64,000 nucleotides of DNA. Source: Ophiosphaerella korrae. Lineage: Eukaryota; Ascomycota; Dothideomycetes; Pleosporales; Phaeosphaeriaceae. Shown piece by piece: positions 1 to 9,571 of the stretch. The notes beneath the pieces are model-generated. The model ran no database searches and had not been told where the DNA came from. It saw only the letters and a list, made by a program, of their open reading frames with translations. Position 1 is the stretch's first letter; every line of letters begins with the position of its first letter. The position numbers and the translations under genes are program-made. The stretch spans positions 124,001 through 188,000 of the forward strand of contig JALNQF010000032.1 in assembly GCA_028456385.1 (NCBI GenBank), read 5' to 3'.

Positions 1-2
1 CA

Positions 3-1304
3 TCTAATAAGGACTCCCTCATCGAGCCTCTAACCCCCTACCTTGGCCACCGGTATTACGACCAAATGATTGTGAAAAAATTGGCTACTCCTGAAGTGGT
101 TCACTCTCCCCAACAAATCTCAAATATCATAATGAAGACTCTCAACGATGCTGGCCTCAAAGGCTCAAATTCGTATCGAAAGGACCCAAATAAGGCTCTG
201 AGATGGTTTATTGATCATAGTTCCGGACTGCCGATCCACCATGGAAGGGAAATTGTAGAGCTTCTACTGAACTGTGGGGGAGACGTGAATATTATCTCTA
301 ATGGGCAATCATTGATGCATATCGCGGCGCGACATGAAGACCTAGGACTCATACAACTACTTCTGGATCGAAAAGCGGAAGTTAACTATGGTGAACATAC
401 AGTTCCTGTGAGACCATTAATGCTCGCGTTAATGAAGAACCGCCCTTTTTCTATGCGTATGTTACTGAGGGCAGGAGCTGAGATCAACTTTGTCAGCTAT
501 GATGGTGACAGACAGACTGCACTTCACTATGCGGTATCTCAATCCAGCATTAAGGGTGCAAAACAATTTCACCATATACCTCTGCTACTAGCCCATGGAG
601 CTCTCCTCAACCTCCAAGATGCATACGGAAGTACACCTCTGCATATTGCAAACTGGAGAATGGACGTGAGTGTCGCATTGGCGCTTCTAGAGAGTGGCGC
701 AAATGTCAATGCTAAAACGTCGCGCAACATCCCATGTTTTGATAGGGTATTAGGTATCGGTAACCCCGACTGGGTTGAAGTACTTCTTTCGTTCGGGGCC
801 AAACTTAACCAAACTCGACCTTCTGATCTAATCTACGTCATAGAGCGGGACTATAGCGATCTTACTACTCTACTCTTTGAAGAATATACAGAGGATGATG
901 AAGTACAATTGAAAGATCATAAGACCGGAAAAGGCATTCTACATCATTTAGCCGCTTCGTCAATCCCAGGACGTGATATTTTGGGCAAGTTTATAGCCCG
1001 TGGGCTAGATGTTGATTCAGAAGATAATTCAGGGTCAACACCGCTTCATGAAGCGGCCCGTGGGGGTAATATTTCAATGGTGGAAGGCTTGTTGGCACAC
1101 GGGGCAAAGATGCACTGGCAGAATCATGAAGGCGAGACACCGCTAGATTTGGCACAAGCCAATCGACACTATGAAGTGGTAAATAAGCTGGGGGGGAGGC
1201 TTGCATTCCCTTCTGATGAAGACACCAAGCGTCCCAAACTTCCTCCCAAGAAGATTTCCAAGAAGAGGTGGTGGTTAGACTACCCGAAGAGGCCAGCGAA
1301 GTAG
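3..1304 (+). CDS. Ankyrin-repeat protein, 3' portion (5' end outside window)
   Basis: The reading frame is open from base 3, and the first ATG at 66 lies inside it, so the gene almost certainly begins upstream and only its last ~430 codons are present. Counted from that ATG, ankyrin repeats (TPLH...A...G....V..LL..GA pattern) run from about residue 65 to 375. Clear units include GQSLMHIAARHEDLGLIQLL, GSTPLHIANW and GSTPLHEAARGGNISMVEGL. The C-terminus is a Lys/Arg/Pro-rich tail of about 30 residues, possibly a nuclear signal or a basic contact surface. Ankyrin arrays bind proteins, and in fungi such C-terminal arrays often belong to larger proteins (NACHT-ANK, F-box-ANK or HET-ANK). The N-terminal effector domain here cannot be seen. 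No intron is evident in the visible part. Identity as an ankyrin protein is certain; its role is unknown. Confidence 0.85.
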   Translation, partial: SNKDSLIEPLTPYLGHRYYDQMIVKKLATPEVVHSPQQISNIIMKTLNDAGLKGSNSYRKDPNKALRWFIDHSSGLPIHHGREIVELLLNCGGDVNIISNGQSLMHIAARHEDLGLIQLLLDRKAEVNYGEHTVPVRPLMLALMKNRPFSMRMLLRAGAEINFVSYDGDRQTALHYAVSQSSIKGAKQFHHIPLLLAHGALLNLQDAYGSTPLHIANWRMDVSVALALLESGANVNAKTSRNIPCFDRVLGIGNPDWVEVLLSFGAKLNQTRPSDLIYVIERDYSDLTTLLFEEYTEDDEVQLKDHKTGKGILHHLAASSIPGRDILGKFIARGLDVDSEDNSGSTPLHEAARGGNISMVEGLLAHGAKMHWQNHEGETPLDLAQANRHYEVVNKLGGRLAFPSDEDTKRPKLPPKKISKKRWWLDYPKRPAK

Positions 1305-1626
1305 CCGCCATGAAAGCAAGAAATACAAGTGCCTAGAGATAGGGAAATGGACATGTCAGTTCTATGACACGAACTTGTTGCAACAAAGGTATACTTTGCG
1401 TCAAATGTGCTTTGAGTTCATAAGGCTGAGACACGGTAACAGTACTAAACAAACCCGGCGATACAGCGTTTGATAATAGGCCAGGCGGGGGGCCGATATG
1501 CATGTCATATGTATGTTGGAATAGGCTAGATAATATTTGTGGGTCAATATTGCATGCAAAAAAAAGCCCCATTTTTAAGAACAATTTTCGTATTGGCTTG
1601 CCGTGCGCAATTGGATCCTGTAATAC
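1305..1626. other. Intergenic, 0.3 kb
   Basis: This is 3' flank of the ankyrin gene and 5' flank of the next gene on the same strand. A TATATATA box sits just downstream at 1648-1655. Nothing else is recognised. Confidence 0.5.
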
Positions 1627-2511
1627 ATGAAGCCCAACCCCCTCACCTATATATACCCTACTTTGCACGAATGGTTTCTTCAGCTACAAAAATCCGGCGA
1701 TTTCATGTCTATGAATAGTATGTGTCCAAGCTGTGTGCCGCGATCGCTCATCGTACGTATGATTCCACACGAATTACAAAACTATATACTGATAGGCCCT
1801 CCAGGTGTAAACGCTAAATGCGACCAAGGCCAATTTGAAGACACGCTCAAAATTTCTGCAGAGATTGGAGCCGGTCTTCATGTTAGTGGCGACGGCTTTT
1901 TCACGCTACCAGTCGGTAACGAAACAGTATCACTCCTAGGATGGAATATGCAAAATCAGGGCCTCTATTACCAATGGCCTAAGGCTGATATATGTTTTGC
2001 TCTCAGCGGTGGCGCCATTAAAAGGGATAAGACACTTCCTCCTCTCCCCGACACGCCGAAGGAAGGGAATGCACCAGCTGACCCCAACTTCGGAGCCAAG
2101 CCAGGGAACAACGGCGCTGGCGCTCCAGGCTATGAAGCCGGGGTGTACAACTGTAGCGGCGTTGCTCCGTGGCCTAGCGGCCAACCATATTTGAACGCTG
2201 TCATGCGATGCTTAGATGCAAACCATTCGTCGTGTAGAAATAGGCAGCAAGACGTAGTACCTCCTGGAACATTCTATGCTTGGTAAGTACCTAGATATCC
2301 GTCGTCTTCAATGCGCATACTAACTAAACCTAGTGGTGCGTTCCGTTACCCTTGGTGGTTACCACCCACGATCACTTCGCCTGCTTGTACACAAGGCATC
2401 ATCTGTGTCGGTGACAACAAGTTCAGTCTTTGCTCTACGGCCGGGATTGAACCTCCGCAAGCTGTTGCGCCGGGCACAGCGTGCCACAATCGAGAGATCG
2501 TTGCGGTGTAA
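1627..2511 (+). CDS. Orphan protein, two exons, possible CBM19-like Cys-rich tail
   Basis: Exon 1 is 1627-2282 and exon 2 is 2334-2511. The intron 2283-2333 has GTAAGT, a CTAAC branch site and a TAG acceptor, and it joins ...FYAW-frame to CGAFRYPWWLP in phase, giving 277 aa. I do not recognise the family. The middle is Gly/Pro/Asn-rich (KPGNNGAGAPGYEAG). The C-terminal ~45 residues have a C-x5-C-x7-FSLC-x12-APGTAC spacing that resembles the chitin-binding CBM19-like motif of fungal secreted proteins; this is inference. The start is uncertain. TATATATA at 1648-1655 lies downstream of the ATG at 1627, so translation may start at 1705. A second candidate intron at 1718-1795 (GTATGT...CTGATAG, 78 nt) is in frame and could also be removed. 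No convincing signal peptide is seen in these models. Confidence 0.5.
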
Positions 2512-2828
2512 CGATGCAAAGTTGGGGAATTCGGAAATGACCAGGAATTAAATAACGAAGGTGATGAACATAATTGATAAGGTAAAAGTTTTAAAGCCTG
2601 AAGCTTTTGTGAGAAACGGTACACAATCTTAACCTATTTATTTTAGGTACGGCACAAGGTGTTGGTAATTTTTAACGTTTTCAAATACGTGTTATCGGTA
2701 TCCTCGTGCTACAGTCGACCACGCTTGTTACTTGCGTGAAGCAAACCCAAAAACTGCATGCCCGTACAAAAATATTACATTATAATATCAGGCTCCTATC
2801 AGCACCTTCAAATACCCAGCCCACAACT
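2512..2828. other. Intergenic, 0.3 kb, between convergent genes
   Basis: This is shared 3' flank of the orphan gene (+) and the small secreted protein (-). No gene or repeat is seen. Confidence 0.5.
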
Positions 2829-3351
2829 CTACTCAACCCTACACCGCACCCTCGTCTTCCCTCCCACCTGCTCAGGCACACACTCAACCTTCTCCGACGA
2901 CGCCTCAAACACAAACTCAAACGTCCCATTCGTCGACCCGGTAACCTGAAAATTCGCACTGGCATTCACAGCATTCAACCCAATGCCAACCCCAATGTCG
3001 AACCCGTCTGGCTTAATCGTGAACCCGCTGCCCAGCCCAAACGTCGCGGACCCCGCTTGCAGCCCGCCGCCATACGACATGTCTTCTTTCCAGTTGATGC
3101 CGCAGCCTAGAATGCATGTTAGGGGGATTTTCCGGGGGATGGGGTTGTTGCTTGCCGACGCCGATGCCGCCGAAGGGGTGCAGTGTGCCGGCAGCGGCGG
3201 CGCTGGCTTCGCCACTGGTCGATGTGCCGTTTTTGCTGAGGTTGGTGACTTCGAGGCCCGTGGTTTGGCGTTCTGAGATGGGGCCTGCGTAGGAGAGGGC
3301 GCAGGATGCGAGGAGGAGGAGGAGGGTTGCGGGTTTGGTGTGGGCGAACAT
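2829..3351 (-). CDS. Small secreted Gly-rich protein (effector-like)
   Basis: Exon 1 is 3351-3156 and exon 2 is 3106-2829, giving 157 aa. The start at 3351 (MFAHTKPATLLLLLASCALS) was chosen because a textbook signal peptide begins there; an in-frame ATG at 3408 would only add a hydrophilic leader. The 49-nt intron 3107-3155 has no usable GT donor. GCAAGC...CTAAC...CTAG restores the frame exactly (GGIGV-GCGINWK), so it is called as a GC-AG intron. The mature part has four Cys (residues ~67, ~71, and CVPEQVGGKTRVRC near the end), which could form two disulfides. It also has a Gly-rich beta-strand-like middle (GFDIGVGIGLNA). No family is recognised. Size, secretion signal and cysteines fit a fungal small secreted protein, but an effector role is inference. 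Confidence 0.65.
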
Positions 3352-4439
3352 GGTTTCCGGGTGAGCGATGGACTTGGGTGAGGTTAGGATTACGGGTTGG
3401 GGGATCAAGGGAACCTAGGTAATGGGCCGACGACGCATTGCTGAGTTTGGGCTGCTATTTGTACTTGGTGGACGCGGCTTTTTCCCGATAATAATTTGGT
3501 CGGCGGTTCTTCGATGATTGCGTCGGCGTCTCTTCCGTTAGCTTCCTTGTCCTCTGGGCAAGGTCACCGCTGAAACTTCGTTGAACAAGTGTTCCAGGCC
3601 AGCCTTGCATTTGTCAATCGGGATTGAGAAGGCGTTCGATTTCGCTATGTGGTTGCCGATGCGGTCATGATATGCGGCCAACAGCAATAAAGTGTTGCGC
3701 ATTTATTGTTGACAAGGATGAGCGATTGATGTGCTGATTCGTACCCAACATATGTACAAATTGAGTTTATGCCTCGTGTGGTCAGACTCAGGGTTCTCCT
3801 AAAACGTGTATCTTTGCTTTCCTGGGTTAGCGGTACTTCGTAGTGTTCTGATTATTTGTAAGGGTCGTTTTGTGTCAAGCAACTCTAGTTCGTAGCCACG
3901 AAGTTACAGTAAATATTCCAGATAACTAATGAAACGACTATTATGGATAATTAGAAAATTTAATGGTATTTCGCATACATGCGTCTGTACTATTACCTCA
4001 GCATTATCGTTCTATGGACATCTGGAAAGTTAGCAAGGCACGTGACGTCAAGTTGCCCTGCACCTGCATCGAATCATGCCACCCGTGCCCTATCAAGATA
4101 TTAGCCTAAGGTATCCTAGCATGGAACCCTATCTTGCGACGATATCGCTGTACGGAGCAAGCAAGCTATTAGGAGAATTTGTGTCTTGGGTGCCAAGACG
4201 AGTTCTTATCCCTGAGTAAACTAGCACTTCCGCAGATTGTTACCTGAACAAACAACACCCCGTAACAAAACACAAGACAGCATCTCAATCGTGACATCAA
4301 GTTCATTCTCCTATCTATTACTATTAACGAGCCACTATTATTCATTCATTTGTAGATCTTTTTGAGAAAGGCTGAAACTTCATTGTTGAACCCATCCGTC
4401 TCATGGGCTTTCTTTTCCTATTTATTAACGCGACACTGC
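3352..4439. other. Intergenic, 1.1 kb
   Basis: This holds the promoter side of the small secreted protein and the 3' flank of ERG20. No ORF with protein-like composition and no repeat was seen. Confidence 0.5.
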
Positions 4440-5537
4440 TTACTTGCTCCTCTTGTAGATCTTCTTCAAGAAGACTTCAAATACCTCCTTTTTGAGCCCA
4501 CGAGACTCATCCACATTGTCGATCTTGGACTTGAGATCGGCGACACGCTCCTCTTCCCATTGCACGTAGAATTCTTGTAGCTTGAGCTCATGGTAGAGTT
4601 CCTTGACCTTGGCCTCCTTCTCAGAGTCTTTTCGGCCGTAGTTCTCTTCCAACACCTTGCGCTGCTCGGGGCTGGCCTTCTTCAGGGCTTGATTGATGAT
4701 CCATGAGCACTTATTATCTTGGATATCAGTGCCGACCTTGCCGAGGACTTCAGGGTCGGCAAAAGCATCGAGGTAGTCGTCTTGTGCTTGGAAATACTCG
4801 CCCATCGGGATGAGGATATCGTGTGCGGTCTTGAGGTTTTCCTCGGTCGCTGAACCGATGTAGTGCAGGGCGAGAGCAACGGGGAGGTAGAAGGAGTAGT
4901 ATGCGGTCTTGTAGATGACGATGAAGGAGAACTTTTCGAGGCAGAAATTATCGAGGTTGACTTCGTCCTCGGGTGCGGTTAGCAGATCGCATATCTGGCC
5001 GCATTCGGTTTGGAAAGTGACTTCATGGAACAGGTCCAGGATGTCGACATAGCTCTTCTCTTGTCGAAAGTGTTTCTTCAAGAGCACATAAATAGATGAT
5101 TCGAGCATGAAGGCATCGTTGATGGCGATCATGCCGACCTTGGGGGCGAGGTACCAGCATGGGTTCCCACGACGCGTCTTTGAAGAATCCATGATATCAT
5201 CAGATACCAGGAAAAAGGCCTGAAGAAGCTCGATGCACCAACCCAACAAGGCAGGACGAAAGTATTCCTCAGATGCCGAGCCCAGGCATTGGTTCGTGAG
5301 GATCGACGTAGTGTCGATAACAGACATTCCTCGGTTGCATTTTCCGCCAACGGCGTTATAGTCGAGAGACTGGCCGAAAGATCAGTACAGGTGGACCCTA
5401 GGAGCTTTTTTTGGAGGCAGTACCTTTGTGAACCAATCAAGTGATTGCTGAGGCAGGTTGTACTTTTTGCAGTGCTCCTGCAGGTCGGACCTTATGCGGG
5501 GCCAGACGCTCTCGAACTCTTGCAGCGTGGTAGGCAT
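4440..5537 (-). CDS. ERG20: Farnesyl pyrophosphate synthase
   Basis: Exon 1 is 5537-5424 and exon 2 is 5369-4440. The intron 5370-5423 (GTACTG...CCAG) joins DWFTK to [14 protein letters not shown] and gives 347 aa, the normal length for fungal FPP synthase. The enzyme condenses IPP with DMAPP and then GPP to make FPP for ergosterol, dolichol, ubiquinone and prenylation. Both aspartate-rich Mg2+-binding motifs are present: DDIMD at residues 95-99 and DDYLD at 235-239. Two Phe at positions -5/-4 of the first motif are the chain-length signature that stops elongation at C15, which argues against a GGPP synthase. GGKCNRG and KTRRGNP are also conserved. It is transcribed divergently from APC8 across about 216 bp. 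The ATG at 5537 fits family N-termini better than upstream in-frame codons. Confidence 0.95.
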
Positions 5538-5753
5538 GTTGTGCTGAATGATGTCGAAGTGGTCAGGGTCAGCTGGAAACAATTGACGTGCAGAAGGGGT
5601 GTTTGGGGTCAGGGGTAGGCAAACGAAGTTATTTCCGCAGCGAGTGGTCTGTGCGCCATGTGCCAAGAATTAACATGCACGTCACAGCAAGTGCATCGCC
5701 GAGTTGGATAAACAAACAACTTGCATTCGTGCTATCACCCAGACGTGTCCGAT
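5538..5753. promoter_or_regulatory. Bidirectional promoter, ERG20 / APC8
   Basis: This 216-bp region separates the ERG20 (-) and APC8 (+) start codons and must hold both core promoters. No specific regulatory motif is claimed. Confidence 0.5.
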
Positions 5754-7767
5754 ATGGGCACCCTATCGCCGGCCGATGAGGCCCAGCTCAAGGTCCAGCT
5801 GCAGGGCGCGGTTGTTTCTTGCACTGAGCGCTGTCTCTACCACTCGGCGAAATGGTGTGTTCAGATCGTTCTTGTCGTGTTTATTGATGCATATGGAGGC
5901 GGCGCATGTACTGATATTGACTACAAGGGCCGCAGAACTGCTCAATTCGCTCCCTTCCGCCGGCACAGACGAAGACCTTGATGGCTCAGATACCGAGGTC
6001 GACTCGCCCATGTCGGACGCGCCCCCGCATACGCCGAATCTCGTGCCCAAAAATGCGCTAGAAATGCGTCTCGAAGCTCGAGAAGCTCACAAATATCTCC
6101 TTGCCAAGACATACTTTGACTGCCGCGAGTATGACCGCTGCGCTGCCGTTTTCCTCCCTGGGCCTTTACCCAAGGGCTCCCCACATGCGCCCGCTGCAAA
6201 GACCAAGCAGGCAGCCAAAGGAAAATCAAGGCAAAAATCAGGTACACCTACGAGCATCAAATTTCAGACGGACTTGATGTCGAAATTGAGCCAAAAGTCC
6301 CTTTTCTTGGCACTGTATGCGAAGTACATTGCCGGCGAGAAGCGCATGAATGAGGATAGTGAAATGATTCTCGGTCCCCAGGATGGAGGTGTCACCCTGA
6401 ATAAAGAGCTCCCCGGAATATCAACAATACTGGAAAACTGGTTCAACTGCCTGCCAAATAGCGGACGACAGGCCCAAGGCTGGCTGGAATACCTCTATGG
6501 CATTGTCCTCGCCAAAGGCAAGAACGAGAGTCTGGCCAAGGACTATCTCATCAAAAGCGTTCACCAGTGTACCTACAATTGGGGCGCATGGCAGGAACTC
6601 ATGGGCTTGTTAGGCACCGTTGAGGAACTGGCTCAAATTGTCACCCGACTCCCACAGAATCTCATGGCTTTCATCTTCCACGTCTATGCATCGCAAGAGC
6701 TGTATTCTGTCAGTGATCAGATTCACGGCTCTTTATCGCAAATCCTAGCCATCTTTCCGGGCTCTGCCTTTCTGAAAACCCAGCGAGCACTGCTGCATTA
6801 CCACAACAAAGACTTCGACGATGCCGAGCAAATATTCTCAGACCTGCTCATCTCAGACCCACACCGACTCGACCACCTAGACAACTACTCCAATATCCTC
6901 TACGTAATGGGCCTGCGCCCCAAACTCGCCTTCCTCGCCCAGGTCGCCACCTCCACCGATAAATTCCGCCCCGAAACATGCTGTGTGGTCGGCAACTACT
7001 ACTCGCTCAAATCCGAGCACGAAAAAGCCGTCATGTACTTCCGGCGCGCCCTCACGCTGGACCGGACCTTCCTCTCCGCCTGGACCCTCATGGGCCACGA
7101 ATTCGTCGAAATGAAAAACACCCACGCTGCCATCGAATCCTACCGCCGCGCCGTCGACGTTAATCGCAAAGACTACCGCGCCTGGTACGGCCTCGGGCAA
7201 ACCTACGAGGTCCTCGAAATGCACTCATATGCCTTGTTTTACCACCAGCGCGCCGCGGCCCTGCGCCCTTACGACCCCAAGCTATGGATGGCCGTCGGCC
7301 AGTGCTTCGGCAAGGTCGGCAAAGTCAGCAACGGGATCCGGGCGTACAAGCGTGCGCTCGTCGCGGGCTCGTACTACGACGCGGGCGTCGGGTCCTCGTT
7401 TGGCAGCGAGGCGGGGCTGGGCGGCGGCGTGCTTGACCCCGAGGTCTTGTATCAGATTGCGCTGCTGTTTGAGCGCACGCAGAACATGAATGAGTGCGCC
7501 GCCTACATGGAGCTGGTGCTTGCGCAAGAGGAAGGGCCAGATGCGGACGATGTCGGGGCGGAGGGCGTCGGTGGCGTAGGCGTCACGGCTACGACGAGTA
7601 AGGCGAGGCTTTGGCTGGCAAGGTGGGAGTATATGCGTGGTATGTATCAGAGGGCTATGGAGCTGGCAAATGAGTTGTGTCAGGATGGGGTCGAGGTTGA
7701 GGATGCGAAGGCTTTGGTTAGGGATATTAGGGCGCGGATGGAGAGGGAGAGGGGGGATGCTGAATGA
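5754..7767 (+). CDS. CDC23: Anaphase-promoting complex subunit 8 (Cdc23), TPR protein
   Basis: Exon 1 is 5754-5854 and exon 2 is 5928-7767. The intron 5855-5927 (GTGTGT...CTACAAG) recreates the conserved junction YHSAKW-AAELLNSLP, giving 646 aa. APC8/Cdc23 is a tetratricopeptide scaffold subunit of the APC/C ubiquitin ligase that degrades securin and cyclins. The N-terminal helices (LEAREAHKYLLAKTYFDCRE) and the C-terminal TPR superhelix (GNYYSLKSEHEKAVMYFRRA, YRAWYGLGQTYEVLEMHSYA, LWMAVGQCFGKVGKVSNGI) are clearly Cdc23. An acidic, Ser-rich insert (TDEDLDGSDTEVDSPMSDAP) near residue 55 looks like a disordered, possibly phosphorylated loop. The 3' half has a strong C bias at third positions. 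It is divergent from ERG20. Confidence 0.92.
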
Positions 7768-8374
7768 GATGTGTATTTGTGTGTTTGCGTGGGTTGGCCC
7801 GGTGAGCATTGTGGGCGGCGAGAATTTATGATACCCAAATAACTTGTTGGTTTTGCTGTCTTGTTGTGTTTGTGCGACTATCAAAAATAACCGGAGATGC
7901 ATTTTCGAACATCTGAGTGGTACGTCTGGTTCGTGCGACTATTGAACTATATGAGATACCTTTTTGATTATCCGAGTTTCTGCGTTGTGTGAGGAAATGC
8001 TCCTCTCCGCAGCTGAAAACTTTTGGTTTTCGCCCAACACCACAAACAAAAAGAGCGAGCCATCTCAAACCCCCATCTCCAGCTTCTCTCTCTCTCTCCC
8101 AACCATATTGAAACTACTCCCCAAACGGTCAACGACTCTCCTCACTTCGACTCGCAGGATCTTGTCGGCTATTTGGTTGAGGTGAAGCCACCTTTCGTTT
8201 GTTTACTTTGGGATGTTTGTGACACTAGCGATCAAAACAGATGCACATATTCGACCACCAAGTAGCATCGTCAGTTCGCTTGTCCAGCACAGCCACCCGT
8301 ACATGACCTCAACGGTATTGTGGCTTTCTGTATGGCCGGTGCTGATGGTGGTTCGCAACTTTCTACTATATAGG

Positions 8375-8456
8375 TTTAGATTCATACTCTTTGAATATGC
8401 ATAGGTTTTGTGGGAGTGTTCAGACTCATACTCTTAGAGCATGCATAGGCCTTGCG
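8375..8456. repeat. 38-bp imperfect direct repeat with C/T differences
   Basis: Copies are 8375-8412 and 8419-8456. Eight positions differ. Six are T in the first copy and C in the second, none in the opposite direction; the other two are T/A and A/G. Confidence 0.6.
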
Positions 8457-8620
8457 TAAGATCTCCGGGATGCGGATGATTGCCGAACCACGGTGGAATG
8501 GATCGGCAGTCGGGTGTATGCGCTATTGGGAGGAGGTGACGGAATGAGGGACTCTTACCTTCCGATAGATGGCATAGTAACGCTGTTTTTTTTTTCAACG
8601 TACGGATGCATGAAGCCGCA

Positions 8621-8747
8621 ATTATCTCGAATGCGAAGGCAACTTGGTTGCGTAGGTATCTCGAATTCGTAGATATCTCAAGGCGCAGATACTTTGAATG
8701 TGCCGATTCCTCAAACACATGTAATTTGAAAGGTGCGTGTCTCGAGT
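8621..8747. repeat. Degenerate ~17-bp tandem array
   Basis: About seven units follow the theme ATCTCGAATTCGTAGAT, for example at 8658-8674, followed by ATCTCAAGGCGCAGAT and ACTTTGAATGTGCCGAT. The units are strongly diverged and unit borders are approximate. Confidence 0.4.
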
Positions 8748-8854
8748 ACAGTATACGTACAGCGGCCAGCAGCGTCAATGTCGAAGTCAGCCTAAACCAG
8801 AGTCACGCCTTGCGGCTAGACAAGGGTTACTTCGTCGTGGTGTCTGGTTGCAAC

Positions 8855-8950
8855 TAGATCAATGTTGGAGACTTGCAGGCTGGCTAAAAATAGACCAATA
8901 TCGGATACTTGCAGCGCCTAGTTGAAAATAGTTCAATATCGGGAGTTCGC
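8855..8950. repeat. ~38-bp tandem repeat, 2.5 copies
   Basis: Copies start at about 8855, 8892 and 8930. They share CAATRTYGGA, ACTTGCAG and GAAAATAG-type blocks. The differences are mostly transitions. Confidence 0.55.
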
Positions 8951-9244
8951 TCTGATGAACCATGAAACTGTGCTGGTGTGACTAAGTCAGATTTGGGATG
9001 TACCAGGGTTGACCCCATAAATGTACAGAGTCAACAATCAGGACTGGAGGCTATGGCTGTCTGTCTATCGCTCCCTCATGTCCTGGTATAGGGAATTGTT
9101 GGTGATCGTACGGAAAAATTCAGCCAAGTAGAAAGGTGCACACTCATGAGCGCTTGAAGGCGCTTTTGCTCATATTGTAGGTGTCGTTATGGAATCTGTG
9201 AAGCGAAATCGTTGGGTGCGTATCCGAGTGGTAAGCTGTGTCAT

Positions 9245-9329
9245 TCTGGGTAAGCTTGAATAGTGCCTTCCGATTTAGGTGACTCGAATGCTCTCCTCCG
9301 GTCTGGGTGAGCCCGAATAGAGCCTCCGA
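9245..9329. repeat. ~28-bp tandem repeat, 3 copies
   Basis: Units begin at about 9245, 9274 and 9302 with the theme TCTGGGTGAGCCCGAATAG followed by GCCTCCGA. This is a diverged minisatellite about 240 bp upstream of the AT-hook gene. Confidence 0.6.
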
Positions 9330-9571
9330 TATCCTTTGGTCCTCGTCGCGATCGCCGCATCAATTGCTAGTACCAGATTTCCCACGATGCCCAAACATGG
9401 TAGCAGATATCGGTGCTCCGATCATCTCAGCCAGCGCATGCTCCCAGAAAACATAAATCTCGCTCTTTCGCCCTCATCCCTCTCCATCACCTTTTGAAAC
9501 GTCTCCAAGATAACTCTTCACTTTAGACAACTTCTCTTTCAACACCACGCCTTTTCTCTCTCTTCAAAAAC

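Larger units (their letters stand above)
7768..9571. other. Gene-free block with decayed tandem repeats, 1.8 kb
   Basis: No protein-like ORF is seen. It holds a ~55-bp imperfect direct repeat (about 7873-7984), a 38-bp direct duplication (8375-8456), a ~17-bp degenerate tandem array (8621-8747), a ~38-bp tandem repeat (8855-8950) and a ~28-bp triple repeat (9245-9329). The last ~150 bp before 9572 are CT-rich, as in fungal core promoters. Confidence 0.6.

Noticed and set aside
2440..2480. Sequence resembling a reverse tRNA B-box (GGGATTGAACC)
   Set aside because: No A-box, no acceptor stem, and it lies inside a coding exon.
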